From the NCBI RefSeq assembly GCF_900114475.1, contig NZ_FOTE01000001.1, positions 719,374-783,373 of the forward strand: a DNA stretch of 64,000 nt, in the 5' to 3' direction. Shown one piece after another: positions 46,507-54,926 of this stretch. Every line of letters starts with the position of its first letter. The stretch's first letter is position 1. Origin of the DNA: Paenibacillus sp. 1_12 (GTDB taxonomy: Bacteria > Bacillota > Bacilli > Paenibacillales > NBRC-103111). Position numbers and translations under genes: made by a program. The notes under the pieces are model-generated. The model saw only the letters and a program-made list of their open reading frames with translations. It did no database searches and was not told where the DNA came from.

Positions 46507-47202
46507 TTAATTTTGTCCGTAATATGCGTTTGCCCCATGCTTTCTCAAAAAATGCCGATCCAGCAGCGCTTGATCCATCGGAGCTATTTGCGGATTCAGC
46601 TGGAACGTATGGTAAGACATTTTGGCGACTTCCTCCAGCACGACTGCATTATGAACAGCATCATGAGCATCCTTGCCCCAAGCGAACGGAGCGTGACAAT
46701 TAACCAGCACACCCGGGATTTGTCTTGGTTTCAGATTTAGATGGTGAAAGGTTTCAATAATTACGTTCCCAGTCTCCAGCTCGTAAGCGCCTTCAATTTC
46801 TTCCTTCGTCATATTGCGTGTGCAGGGCACTTCTCCATAAAAATAATCCGCTTGCGTCGTACCCAGTGCCGGAATGGCTCTGCCTGCCTGTGCCCAGCTA
46901 GTCGCCCATGGCGAATGCGTATGTACGATCCCACCGATATCTTCAAAAGCACGGTACAATGCCAAATGCGTAGGCGTATCGGAAGAAGGCCGATAGCTGC
47001 CTTCTACTATATTTCCTTGCAAATCTACAACGACCAAATCGTTTGCCTGTAATTCGTCGTAAGGGACACCACTTGGCTTAATGACCACCAGTCCGCGTTC
47101 GCGGTCAATTCCGCTGACGTTTCCCCAAGTAAAGGTAACCAAGCCATACTTCGGCAAATCCAGATTCGCCTGCAGCACTTCCTGCTTTAATTTTTTTAAC
47201 AA
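46507..47202 (-). CDS. araD: L-ribulose-5-phosphate 4-epimerase
   Basis: 231 residues from TTG 47202, exactly the length of E. coli AraD, giving the usual start [38 protein letters not shown] lies 9 bases before it. A GTG at 47214 is an alternative. Class II aldolase/epimerase motifs: [24 protein letters not shown] (with [14 protein letters not shown] zinc ligands), [10 protein letters not shown] and [27 protein letters not shown]. It makes D-xylulose 5-phosphate, the end product of the operon. First gene of araDBA, under the AraR operator at 47292-47307. Confidence 0.94.
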   Translation of the reverse strand: MLKKLKQEVLQANLDLPKYGLVTFTWGNVSGIDRERGLVVIKPSGVPYDELQANDLVVVDLQGNIVEGSYRPSSDTPTHLALYRAFEDIGGIVHTHSPWATSWAQAGRAIPALGTTQADYFYGEVPCTRNMTKEEIEGAYELETGNVIIETFHHLNLKPRQIPGVLVNCHAPFAWGKDAHDAVHNAVVLEEVAKMSYHTFQLNPQIAPMDQALLDRHFLRKHGANAYYGQN

Positions 47203-47284
47203 CCATTTCCACACCTTTCCTGAATCATGTAACCCAAGCTTTTTTGAAATTCGTCGTACACATGTACTTTGTATCACTATCCTC

Positions 47285-47307
47285 ATTATATATTTGTACG
47301 TACAAAT
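47285..47307 (-). promoter_or_regulatory. araDBA promoter -10 with AraR operator
   Basis: ATTTGTACGTACAAAT (47292-47307) is a perfect 16-base palindrome matching the core of known AraR operators. The minus-strand -10 TATAAT occupies 47285-47290, so the operator fills the spacer and AraR would block RNA polymerase directly. Confidence 0.85.
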
Positions 47308-47412
47308 TTTCCACTTCTATTTTTTAAAATAAGGTGAATAGGGCTACTATAGCTAATTCCGAAAAGCATGGCCATTTTACTACTGATATAACTATAATTA
47401 CTGTTCATCCTT

Positions 47413-47449
47413 AGGCTGTGCAGCACATTCTTACTACTCTTCACAGCCT
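47413..47449 (-). terminator. Weak hairpin downstream of araR
   Basis: AGGCTGTG and CACAGCCT form an 8-base stem with a 21-base loop, about 80 bases past the araR stop. No T-run is seen. The rest of the 47203-47529 gap holds the araD promoter. Confidence 0.35.
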
Positions 47450-47529
47450 GATTTCAACTCATCCAGCATACTCATTTTTTCCGGGCACTGTATTGAACTT
47501 TTACAGCACTCTGTATATGTTTTGCACGC

Positions 47530-48621
47530 TTATATAGCCCTCGTCGACTCACGAATAATCAGCTCCGGCTTCCATATTTTCGTTCGATCTGCGGCTTTAA
47601 ACTCTTTTTGCTCAATCATATCCATTAAAGTTTCGGCTGCTTGAATACCCAGATCCAGCTTCGGGTGCGCCATAGTCGTCAGCTTCACCTCCATCGCGGT
47701 AGCTAGAGTAGAATCATCATAGCCAATAACCGATATATCTCCAGGAACACTCAGTCCCGCCTCACGAATCGCGGCAATCAGGTGTACAGCCAGCTCATCG
47801 TTATAGCACACAAAGGCTGTGGGCCGTTCCTCATTCTGCCTTAGCATAGCTAAAGCTGCCTCATAGGGCTTCGTCTTCTTTTCCTCGGTTGCATAATGTA
47901 TCACCGCGTGGGGCAGCAGCGGCACCTTCAATTCATGATGCGCACGAATAAAGCCCTTCATCCGGTTCACTCCCTGCAAATCATCCATTTTGAAAAAACC
48001 TGCAATTCGCCGGTGCCCCAGCTTGATCAAATGTTCAACTGCTGTAAATCCGCCGGCCTCGTCGTCCATTTTTATACAAGGGCAGTCCATCTCCATATAC
48101 CGTTCATTGATCATTAGGAAGGGGATGCTTCTGTACTCCAACGATAAATAAAAATCGAGATTCGGATTCCCTTCGGCGCTTTTTGTCGGCTCGATGATGA
48201 TCCCGGCCAGCGGGTGGGTCAGCAGCATTTGCAGACTTTCACGCTCTCTTGCCTTATCATTGTCCGTGCTGGAGAGCAGCATGCGATAGCCCCTCGACCG
48301 AAGCACACTTTCCACGCCTCGGACGATCGAAGGAAATATATAATCGGATATATAGGTCGTCAGTACACCGATGGTTTGTATTTCCTGCTTCGGCTTCGGC
48401 GCTGGCGCCACATACGTACCGCTTCCCTGCACACGATACAGCCAACCCTCCAGCTCCAGCTCACCCAGCGCCTGTCGGACGGTTTGTCTGCTCATGCCAA
48501 ATTGGTCAGCAATTTCGTGCTCGGTTGGCATCCGCTCATTCGGCTTAATCTTTGCGGTATGCAGCCAGCCCATAATTTCCTGCTTCAGCTGAATATATTT
48601 TGGTAAAGGCTTTTTACTCAT
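47530..48621 (-). CDS. araR: Arabinose repressor AraR (GntR DNA-binding plus LacI-type effector domain)
   Basis: 363 residues from ATG 48621 (AGAGGTG upstream); a longer open frame lacks a ribosome site. Residues 1-72 are a GntR winged helix (KYIQLKQEIMGWLHTAKIKPNERMPTEHEIADQFGMSRQTVRQALGELELEGWLYRVQGSGTYV). The rest is a LacI-type sugar-binding domain (QTIGVLTTYISDYIFPSIVRG, GHRRIAGFFKMDD, VIGYDDSTLA, LTTMAHPKLDLG). This fusion is diagnostic for AraR. Operators before araD and before araR itself predict repression of the operon and autoregulation, released by L-arabinose. Confidence 0.95.
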   Translation of the reverse strand: MSKKPLPKYIQLKQEIMGWLHTAKIKPNERMPTEHEIADQFGMSRQTVRQALGELELEGWLYRVQGSGTYVAPAPKPKQEIQTIGVLTTYISDYIFPSIVRGVESVLRSRGYRMLLSSTDNDKARERESLQMLLTHPLAGIIIEPTKSAEGNPNLDFYLSLEYRSIPFLMINERYMEMDCPCIKMDDEAGGFTAVEHLIKLGHRRIAGFFKMDDLQGVNRMKGFIRAHHELKVPLLPHAVIHYATEEKKTKPYEAALAMLRQNEERPTAFVCYNDELAVHLIAAIREAGLSVPGDISVIGYDDSTLATAMEVKLTTMAHPKLDLGIQAAETLMDMIEQKEFKAADRTKIWKPELIIRESTRAI

Positions 48622-48666
48622 CATACACCTCTGTTGTTCTTGATTGATCAGAATATCTTGGTTTCT

Positions 48667-48689
48667 ATTATACTTTTGTACGTACCAAT
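48667..48689 (-). promoter_or_regulatory. araR promoter -10 with AraR operator
   Basis: ATTGGTACGTACAAAA on the minus strand (48674-48689) has the GTACGTAC core of the araD operator. The TATAAT at 48667-48672 follows it as at araD, so the operator again lies in the promoter spacer. Confidence 0.75.
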
Positions 48690-48820
48690 AATCTATGCAA
48701 ATGTATAAATCAGCAGCAGGCAACAAAAAAGACCGGACCTCAGATCTTTTCAGACCTGCGGAGCAGCCTCTTCGTGTGTCATTATTTTTAATTTGCAAAC
48801 CTCTTGATTGGACAATGTCC

Positions 48821-49990
48821 CTATTCCACCATGGTTTCCTGGCTTTTTTGTGAAAAGACCGGCACCAGTAATGCGCATCCGAGGGAAAATGCAAGCAGTA
48901 TTATGAATGTCATTCCCTGCAGCTCCTTTACAAACAAAATAAGAATCAGCATCGCGATCCGCGAAATATTGAGGAACCATTCACGCCACAGTAAAATCCG
49001 TGCCTGCTCTATCGAGGTATGACGGCTAATAATTCGGAATTGCCCACTGTTCCAGATCGTGCTGAAGTAAAATAGCCCCACCGTCGTTAAAATATTCGAA
49101 ATCACAAGGAATATCGAATGCTGGAGCAGCGCGATCAGAAAGCCAACCGAGATTGCCGCCATCCCCACCTTCAACCAAATCCCGCTGCTCACTGTAAGCT
49201 TTCTGTGCAGCACCATCGCAATGATCGAGGAAACGGCATAGAGCACATTGAGTAGAGCTATGACCAGCTTGTCATTCGAGACGGAAAACGTAAATATCAA
49301 GGCAAACAAGCCCTGGAATTGCAAAAATATACCCGCTGCCAAACAAGAAGGCACCATCCAGCGAATGGCTGGATAAGAAAACACTGTCGAGAATCGCATA
49401 TGCTGGAACAGCGGTTTCTTTTCCTCAGCCAGAGTAATAGGAGAAATGAAGAACGATACCACCATTAACACCGTAATAAACACAAACATCATAATAAACG
49501 AACCGTAGTAACCAATCCATTTGATAATGAAGGCAAATACGATCGGATTCACAATGGAAATAGTCTGTCCAATGATCGTCGCATATGAGAAATATTCTTC
49601 AAATTCACCGCCCTTGCCGATCGCGGTCAATGTAATATTTTGCGAAGCCGCATACAAGCCCCACATGATGCCGACCGGTATGGCAATAATCGTTATCCAC
49701 AGCAGTCGGTTGTCCAAAGTGAGCGTAGTTAGGAGTATGAACGTGATAGCACCGCATATTGCCGTCGTTCGAATCAACGCACGTGTCGTATATTTGGTTA
49801 ACAGTCGTGAACCCACAGCAAAAGCAAGGCTCCACGTGATGAACATAATCAGATTAAACCAAGTGACGTCAAAAATACTGTGATTCTTTTCCCAAATAAA
49901 CAGATTCACAAAAATACCAATGTAATTAAAAATAATCGTTGAGGCTGCGTTCATGATCAGCACTTTGCGGATAGAAGCCGCGATGCGCAA
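48821..49990 (-). CDS. MFS transporter
   Basis: 389 residues with about 11-12 hydrophobic segments (MNAASTIIFNYIGIFVNLFIWEKN, WFNLIMFITWSLAFAVGSRLLTKYTTRALI with the MFS loop, ITIIAIPVGIMWGLYAASQN, FIILLAFSLGCALLVPV). TTG 49990 follows AAGGAG by 9 bases; the ATG at 49999 abuts the site and is less likely. Adjacent to araR, but no AraR palindrome lies upstream, so arabinose transport is only a guess. Confidence 0.82.
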   Translation of the reverse strand: MRIAASIRKVLIMNAASTIIFNYIGIFVNLFIWEKNHSIFDVTWFNLIMFITWSLAFAVGSRLLTKYTTRALIRTTAICGAITFILLTTLTLDNRLLWITIIAIPVGIMWGLYAASQNITLTAIGKGGEFEEYFSYATIIGQTISIVNPIVFAFIIKWIGYYGSFIMMFVFITVLMVVSFFISPITLAEEKKPLFQHMRFSTVFSYPAIRWMVPSCLAAGIFLQFQGLFALIFTFSVSNDKLVIALLNVLYAVSSIIAMVLHRKLTVSSGIWLKVGMAAISVGFLIALLQHSIFLVISNILTTVGLFYFSTIWNSGQFRIISRHTSIEQARILLWREWFLNISRIAMLILILFVKELQGMTFIILLAFSLGCALLVPVFSQKSQETMVE

Positions 49991-50007
49991 ATTGTCCATC
50001 TCCTTAA

Positions 50008-50089
50008 AATTTTGCTTTAGCAAAATTAACTTCGTAAGCTTGCTTTTACCTTTAAAATATTGCTTTTACTCATTTGACTTCGTAAGCTT
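50008..50089. repeat. Two degenerate copies of the dispersed 39-bp repeat
   Basis: ATTTTGCTTTAGCAAAAT followed by ACTTCGTAAGCTT (ending 50041), then a second ACTTCGTAAGCTT block ending 50089. The same layout as the units at 16182-16254. It lies in the gap 49991-50320 between the MFS and DUF975 genes, where nothing else was recognised. Confidence 0.5.
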
Positions 50090-50320
50090 TCATCAATCAT
50101 TGTACTGCTTCATCACTGCATAATATGCTTGTTCAGTTTTCGCAGGATGCGCAGCAGCCTTATATGCATGATGACATCATACCCCATTCTACAGATCCTG
50201 CAACCATAATTTTTTGGGCTTATCCATAACTTGACAAAAACGAGTAATCCGCACATAATCAACTGCAGCAGTTGGGTATATATAGTTGAAGGACATATCA
50301 AATTGCAAAGGATTGATTAC

Positions 50321-51142
50321 ATGTGGACTCGTATGGCTCTTAAGACAAGAGCAAAGGATGTGTTGAGGACCTCCTATTGGAAAGCCTTTTTGGTTAGCTT
50401 GATTATTGGCTTTGTAGGCGGGAACGGGGGCAGCAGCGGTAGCAGTATTCCATCCAATCTCATGAACGGGGTGAATCCCAATACATGGAACTTTGGTGGC
50501 AGCAGCTCTCACAATTGGAACTTTGGCACCAACCCATCAGAAAGCTTCTCTGAACTATTCAAGGAGATATCGGGTAATGATTACCTACCAATGGTAGTGC
50601 TTATTTTCGTATTTGTGTTTGCTGGTATTATGCTATTTGCAATCGCATTTCGGATTTTTCTGTGTTATTCGCTGGAGGTCGGTGGAAGACGTTACTTTAT
50701 AAGAAATGCACAAGGCGATAATAATTTGAATCATATTGAGTATGGTTTTCGCAAACAGAAATATCTCGCCATTGTTAAATCGATGTTATGGAGAGATTTT
50801 CTTAATTTTCTATGGTTCCTGCTGCTGATTATTCCTGGAATCGTGAAATCGTATGCGTATCGCATGGTGCCTTATATTTTGGCTGACAATGCTAATATTG
50901 GCTACAAGCGAGCGGTCGAATTGAGCAACCAGATGACGGACGGACACAAGTTCCGAATGTGGGTGCTGGATCTTTCGTTTATCGGATGGTATTTGCTCGG
51001 GTGCATTGCGTTGTTCGTCGGTGTGCTGTTTGTTATGCCCTATGAAAATGCCACGAAAGCAGAATTATACCTGGTATTGCGGCAAAATATGCTTGATAAT
51101 CAAGAATGCAGCTATGAGGAGCTCGATCTGAGCCAGACATAA
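50321..51142 (+). CDS. DUF975 family integral membrane protein
   Basis: 273 residues from ATG 50321 (AAAGGA upstream). Typical start of the family, MWTRMALKTRAKDVLRTSYWKAFLVSLIIGFVGG, a Gly/Ser/Asn-rich outside loop of about 70 residues, then helices near 100-125 (VVLIFVFVFAGIMLFAIAF), 165-190 (FLWFLLLIIPGIVKSYAYRMVPYIL, the best conserved DUF975 segment) and 215-240 (IGWYLLGCIALFVGVLFVM). Function unknown. A stand-alone gene. Confidence 0.85.
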   Translation: MWTRMALKTRAKDVLRTSYWKAFLVSLIIGFVGGNGGSSGSSIPSNLMNGVNPNTWNFGGSSSHNWNFGTNPSESFSELFKEISGNDYLPMVVLIFVFVFAGIMLFAIAFRIFLCYSLEVGGRRYFIRNAQGDNNLNHIEYGFRKQKYLAIVKSMLWRDFLNFLWFLLLIIPGIVKSYAYRMVPYILADNANIGYKRAVELSNQMTDGHKFRMWVLDLSFIGWYLLGCIALFVGVLFVMPYENATKAELYLVLRQNMLDNQECSYEELDLSQT

Positions 51143-51189
51143 GTCAATAGTCAAACCTTTAACAGATTCGGTATAAAAAGGTGTACACG

Positions 51190-51236
51190 CAGCGGGAGAA
51201 GACATTTCCAGTCATATGGAAAGGCTTCTCCCGCTG
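51190..51236 (+). terminator. Strong hairpin downstream of the DUF975 gene
   Basis: CAGCGGGAGAAG (51190-51201) pairs perfectly with CTTCTCCCGCTG (51225-51236), with an inner TTTCC/GGAAA stem. It is followed by TTATGTTGTG, a weak T-run. It lies between convergent genes. Confidence 0.7.
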
Positions 51237-51270
51237 TTATGTTGTGCTTGTCACAAGCGCTAACCCACCT

Positions 51271-51612
51271 TTAAAAATGGTTAAATCCATACCTGCAGCA
51301 GCAGTTTCCAGATGCATTCGCCCCTTCTGAACCTACGATTTGAATGCCATCAAAGCCTGTTACTGCAAAAGCTACGGTTTGCCCCCCCGTCAATACAAAC
51401 GACTTCACCACAACCTGACGAAACAAAAATTGTACCTGCACCTGATGCGTTGAACCCACATCTGAGCTGACCGTTCCATAGGCCGATATCACCTCGTTGG
51501 TCGTATAGAGCATAGTCACTTCAGAATCGTGAACAAACCAGGGAAACTCTATACAGTTCTGTACAAGGCCATGCTTAGGATCACAATTCATTAAGTCCCT
51601 GTTGAATGACAT
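51271..51612 (-). CDS. Small Cys-containing beta-rich protein, possible endospore-appendage (S-Ena/DUF3992-like) subunit
   Basis: 113 residues; GAAGGAGGGAGC precedes ATG 51612. N-terminal cysteines (NCDPKHGLVQNC) are followed by an all-beta stretch (VQVQFLFRQVVVKSFVLTGGQTVAFAVTGFDGIQIVG) and a Cys-rich end (SGNCCCRYGF). The pattern of extended strand, V.SF.L..GQT..F.V.GFD.I.I and a Cys-containing last strand parallels DUF3992 subunits, which form disulfide-linked appendages on Bacillus spores. No signal peptide, as expected for a mother-cell-made spore coat protein. The family call is by eye and moderate. It stands apart from, and opposite to, the other three similar genes. Confidence 0.6.
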   Translation of the reverse strand: MSFNRDLMNCDPKHGLVQNCIEFPWFVHDSEVTMLYTTNEVISAYGTVSSDVGSTHQVQVQFLFRQVVVKSFVLTGGQTVAFAVTGFDGIQIVGSEGANASGNCCCRYGFNHF

Positions 51613-51761
51613 ATGCTCCCTCCTTCATCTGTTTATTATATCCCAGACCTATTTTTGCGGACTCCGCTAATGGTATATACCTCCGTCTATTTTTCATTAA
51701 AAGCAGGATGAACTCACAGGGGACAAATGACCATTTACCTCACAATGTGCGAATGTCTACG

Positions 51762-51789
51762 ACATCTGTCACGCTGCTTCCATATCCTA
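51762..51789 (+). promoter_or_regulatory. Candidate sigma-K-type sporulation promoter
   Basis: AC (51762-51763), 17 bases, then CATATCCTA (51781-51789), matching the sigma-K pattern AC-N16/17-CATAnnnTA. It lies 145 bases before the frameshifted Ena-like gene. Confidence 0.45.
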
Positions 51790-51836
51790 CTAGGAGAAAA
51801 TACGCAGCCAATCTTGCTCAAGCTAAAACAAAACAC

Positions 51837-51914
51837 AGTGATGCTTACGATGCAAGTTTTATTAACGCAAAACTCAGTGATGCTTACGATGCAAGTTTTG
51901 CTAACGCAAAACTC
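51837..51914. repeat. Two tandem 39-bp units, inverse orientation of the dispersed repeat
   Basis: The unit AGTGATGCTTACGATGCAAG... ending CGCAAAACTC is present at 51837-51875 and 51876-51914 with two differences. Its complement matches the units at 16182-16254 (AGTTTTGCG..AGCAAAACT..C.TCG.AAGCAT). It ends just before the GGAGG of the next gene. Too few copies and no spacers for CRISPR. Confidence 0.8.
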
Positions 51915-51933
51915 TTAGGAGGTTACCCATACC

Positions 51934-52340
51934 ATGGGAAAATCAATTCCCAAGATTGTACAGTGTTTTAAGCAGGTTACGATGGTCAAAATGAACTGCG
52001 CTTCATCTAAAAAACGTCGATGCTGTAAAAAAAAAGCCGTATTCGGCGTGAACAAGTCTGCGGGCGGATATTCCAAGTGTGCGATGGCAAGCCGATCACT
52101 TATTTTGTAGCCTGCAGCCCACCCTCCTCTTCCATTATACGTATCGATAATAATACTCCATGCACCATGACTGCCATTATCGAATGGCATCATAACCGGG
52201 AAACCGTGGGTACCATTGAGCAAGGACAACAAATATCCTTTGCGGTCCCAGCACTTCGTAAACTGAAAATTGTATGTGACGGAGAAGGCGGTATAGGCAA
52301 GGGTACCTACCTCATCAAGCTGCGGAGAAGATATCGTTAG
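51934..52340 (+). CDS. Ena-like small protein gene with a -1 frameshift at an A9 run
   Basis: TTAGGAGG precedes ATG 51934. The first frame (MGKSIPKIVQCFKQ...) runs 58 codons to 52110. At bases 52027-52035 nine A follow TGT; a -1 shift there joins 34 codons to the second frame, which ends at 52340, giving a 135-residue product. The joined protein reads CC, eleven residues, C (the CCXmC connector spacing described for S-Ena subunits), then VCDGKPITYF, IRIDNNTPCTMTAIIEW and TVGTIEQGQQISFAVPALRKLKIVCDGEGG, a beta-rich body like its neighbours. Without the shift each half lacks sense: the second frame has only a GTG at 52077 without a ribosome site. Either programmed slippage, phase variation or a mutation. 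Confidence 0.6.
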
Positions 52341-52423
52341 CCTTTTTCACACAGCAAGCATTGTGAGGGCGGTGAATCTTAATCGCAGCAGCCAAAAGCC
52401 TGTCCCGAACGAAAGGAGGCTTT

Positions 52424-52690
52424 ATGTTGGAAGAACAGATCGTAGAGGAATCCCGTCAGCAGCTGCAAACGATAATCGAACGATGGTACGTATGGCTCTG
52501 TTCCAACCCCAGTGTTCTTTTTTCACAGAGGGATGAGGTTCGAATGAAAGATCCTGTAATCCATTATGCGCAGACCAATGAGTGGTTGAGCCGAAGCGCC
52601 GTCGCTTACACCGATTGGTTTTTGGATAAGGGCTCCCCTCTGATCTTGAGCCGCTTGGAAAAAGGAGATTATGACGCTTATGAACCTTGA
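52424..52690 (+). CDS. Small protein of unknown function preceding the Maf gene
   Basis: 88 residues, ATG 52424 with GAAAGGAGG upstream. Predicted mostly helical and acidic with four Trp (MLEEQIVEESRQQLQTIIERWYVWLCSN, HYAQTNEWLSRSAVAYTDWFLDKG). No signal peptide or known motif. Overlaps the next gene, so it is translationally coupled to it and to the glycosyltransferase gene. It may be a helper or chaperone of the glycosylation step; that is inference from position. Confidence 0.7.
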   Translation: MLEEQIVEESRQQLQTIIERWYVWLCSNPSVLFSQRDEVRMKDPVIHYAQTNEWLSRSAVAYTDWFLDKGSPLILSRLEKGDYDAYEP

Positions 52691-52979
52691 TGAACGTGGT
52701 TACGTGGCTTGTATACAGCAAGGCTACGACGCTTGGCAGACAGGCGACGACTATACTGGTTTATGCTGGTTTCAGCAAGCTTGTTTATTATGGCTCGACG
52801 AATTGGATCATGACGGTGTGTCCTTATCAGAAACTGCCTGCAGCTTGATTTTCTTGCAGATGACCCACTTGTTGGACACCTTGGAGCACGGCGATATCAG
52901 TTCCGCTACTGATCTGATTGGGCATACCTTGCTTCCTTCATTAAAAGGAGGCTTACTGCATGACCTTATCCATTCTTGA
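52680..52979 (+). CDS. Small helical protein of unknown function preceding the Maf gene
   Basis: 99 residues from ATG 52680; the in-frame ATG at 52671 is only 3 bases from AAAGGAG and less likely. Helical and acidic, with YVACIQQGYDAWQTGDDYTGLCWFQQACLLWLDEL, a TPR-like helical pair, and four Cys. It overlaps the upstream gene by 11 bases and the Maf gene by 20 bases. No family recognised. Confidence 0.7.
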   Translation: MNLDERGYVACIQQGYDAWQTGDDYTGLCWFQQACLLWLDELDHDGVSLSETACSLIFLQMTHLLDTLEHGDISSATDLIGHTLLPSLKGGLLHDLIHS

Positions 52980-54879
52980 AAACAATATCGCCTACTTGCC
53001 GGAGTATTTGCAGCATGTGCTGCCCATGCCGATTCCAAGGCATGCGAATCCGGCTTCTATTCAAGTTGTTCAAGGGAGCGGCGACTGGCCAGTAGCTGCC
53101 ATCATAAACAAGAACTCATTCATTCACACGAACAGCATGACGGATCCTTGGTTGGAGGCAGAGCGCTGGGCGCAGGCACTTGATTATGAAGACAACTTGA
53201 TCAGCTTGATCTACGGCTGCGGATTTGGCTATCCGTTATTGGAATACGCCAAACGAAAAAAAACGTATACGGATATATACATCGTTGAACAAAATATTGA
53301 TCTGTTCGTCACCTTGCTGCAAAGCATCGATATTCGCCCTTTATTACAGGACCCGACATTTCACTTTATCATCGGAAGCGTGGAGCAGATCCAATTACAG
53401 CTGCAGTCCTGTATGACAGGTGATTTTTTGTTGCGGTCCACCAAGCTTACATCCTGCTTCACCTGGCTAGCCCATCGAAATGAGAAGCAGTCTTATCTAG
53501 AGCTTCATGAGTGGATACTGAATACACTCAGCTTAATGGCAGGCAGTATCGGCAATTCAATTCATGATACGTTGATAGGCCTTTATAATACGTTGGATAA
53601 CGTGGATGCCATCACACACAGTACTCCGTTATCAGAGATGAGAGACGCTTTTGCCGGAAAACCCGCATTTATCGTATCCAATGGACCTTCTTTGGATACT
53701 AATATTGAGCACCTGGCTAAAGCAGTTGGTAGGTCACTCATCCTTACCGCCGAATCCGCATTGCGACCCTGTTTGAGCCGAAATATTACACCTGACGCTA
53801 TCTGTGTGACAGAACGCTCTCCGGATGTATACCACTACCATTTTGCCAATCAGAAGCTCCCCGAGAAACTTGTCATCGTTGGGCTCACTTTAATAGATCC
53901 AAGAATCACTAAATTAATGAAAGGCTCATGGATTCCTGTATTCCGCAGCCTGGAGCACTCAAGCAGATGGATACGCGAATCTATTACAGAAGAAGTCGCT
54001 GTTCTGAAGGGAGGCTCGTCCTCCGCTCATTTAGCTTTTGAATTTGCCCTGTGGACTGGTGCAAGCCCGATTATTTTCGTTGGTCAGGACCTCGCCTTTG
54101 GTGATAACAAGCAGACACACAGCATGCAGTCCGTCTACGCAGAGGATCGATTGGCTGCCCAAGTGCAATCACTCCGTCAACAACCCGAATATGTCGTTCC
54201 AGGCGTAGACGGCAACCCAGTGTTGACCACCAAACTATGGCACGAATTCAAAAGTTGGTTTGAGCAGCAAATCCGTCTGCACCCCCAGACCCGGTTTATC
54301 GATGCAACGGAGGGTGGCGCCTATATTCAAGGAACCGAGCTGATGACACTGCAAATGGCAGTTGCTGCCTTTTGTGCAGAGCCGTTAGTAACCACTTTAT
54401 ATCCATTTGTACAGAATCGGATACCCTCTGGACAGCAAATCAAGCTAAAGGAAACCTATGCCAGATTAATTGAGCGTACCCAGCAGATCCGGGACACCCT
54501 ACGACAACTTATACCAGTCGCAAATAACGATCTCCGCAGCTGCCGGATTATTAATAATGCGTTGTTGTTGCATGATAAATACCCAAATACAGATATTCCA
54601 TCCTACATTGAAGCGTTGGTTAATGCGAATGGAAAGCTTTATGAACATTATATGATCGAGCCGGTTATTACGTTTATCCAGCACATTATTTTTGCCTTCA
54701 ACAAGCAAATGAACGATATCGGCGAAATCCATTCTAAGGATCGCTTGAAGCAGCTAACTGATTTGCAGAAGCAAATGATCGATTACCTCCGACAAACCTT
54801 TGAACGGCTCACAGCACATTTTGGTCAAGTGGAAGAAACGCTACAACAGCGGTTGGAACGCTGTCTTACTTCTCAATAA
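52960..54879 (+). CDS. Maf-type (motility-associated factor, DUF115) nonulosonic acid glycosyltransferase
   Basis: 639 residues with AAAAGGAGG before ATG 52960. N-terminal domain about 1-200 (LISLIYGCGFGYPLLEYAKRKK, IVEQNIDLFVTLL), central MptE-like/DUF115 domain about 225-430 (FAGKPAFIVSNGPSLDTNIEHL, LTAESALRPCLSRNITPDAICVTERSP, VLKGGSSSAHLAFEFALWTGASPIIFVGQDLAFGD), and a helical C-terminus. Maf proteins attach pseudaminic or legionaminic acid to flagellin Ser/Thr. Here there is no flagellin or flagellar gene; the neighbours are Ena-like and collagen-like proteins and a complete-looking activation set for such sugars, so a spore-surface acceptor is proposed. Confidence 0.88.
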   Translation: MTLSILENNIAYLPEYLQHVLPMPIPRHANPASIQVVQGSGDWPVAAIINKNSFIHTNSMTDPWLEAERWAQALDYEDNLISLIYGCGFGYPLLEYAKRKKTYTDIYIVEQNIDLFVTLLQSIDIRPLLQDPTFHFIIGSVEQIQLQLQSCMTGDFLLRSTKLTSCFTWLAHRNEKQSYLELHEWILNTLSLMAGSIGNSIHDTLIGLYNTLDNVDAITHSTPLSEMRDAFAGKPAFIVSNGPSLDTNIEHLAKAVGRSLILTAESALRPCLSRNITPDAICVTERSPDVYHYHFANQKLPEKLVIVGLTLIDPRITKLMKGSWIPVFRSLEHSSRWIRESITEEVAVLKGGSSSAHLAFEFALWTGASPIIFVGQDLAFGDNKQTHSMQSVYAEDRLAAQVQSLRQQPEYVVPGVDGNPVLTTKLWHEFKSWFEQQIRLHPQTRFIDATEGGAYIQGTELMTLQMAVAAFCAEPLVTTLYPFVQNRIPSGQQIKLKETYARLIERTQQIRDTLRQLIPVANNDLRSCRIINNALLLHDKYPNTDIPSYIEALVNANGKLYEHYMIEPVITFIQHIIFAFNKQMNDIGEIHSKDRLKQLTDLQKQMIDYLRQTFERLTAHFGQVEETLQQRLERCLTSQ

Positions 54880-54926
54880 GACATTCTTTACAGCACATTT
54901 GGGCATTGGTTTAGCCATCCACCTAT

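Noticed and set aside
51837..51914. CRISPR-like tandem repeat
   Set aside because: Only two adjacent units with no spacers and no cas genes.
51727..51918. 63-codon frame with a repeated MLTMQVLLTQNS segment
   Set aside because: Its repetition comes only from the 39-base DNA repeat, and it lacks a ribosome site.
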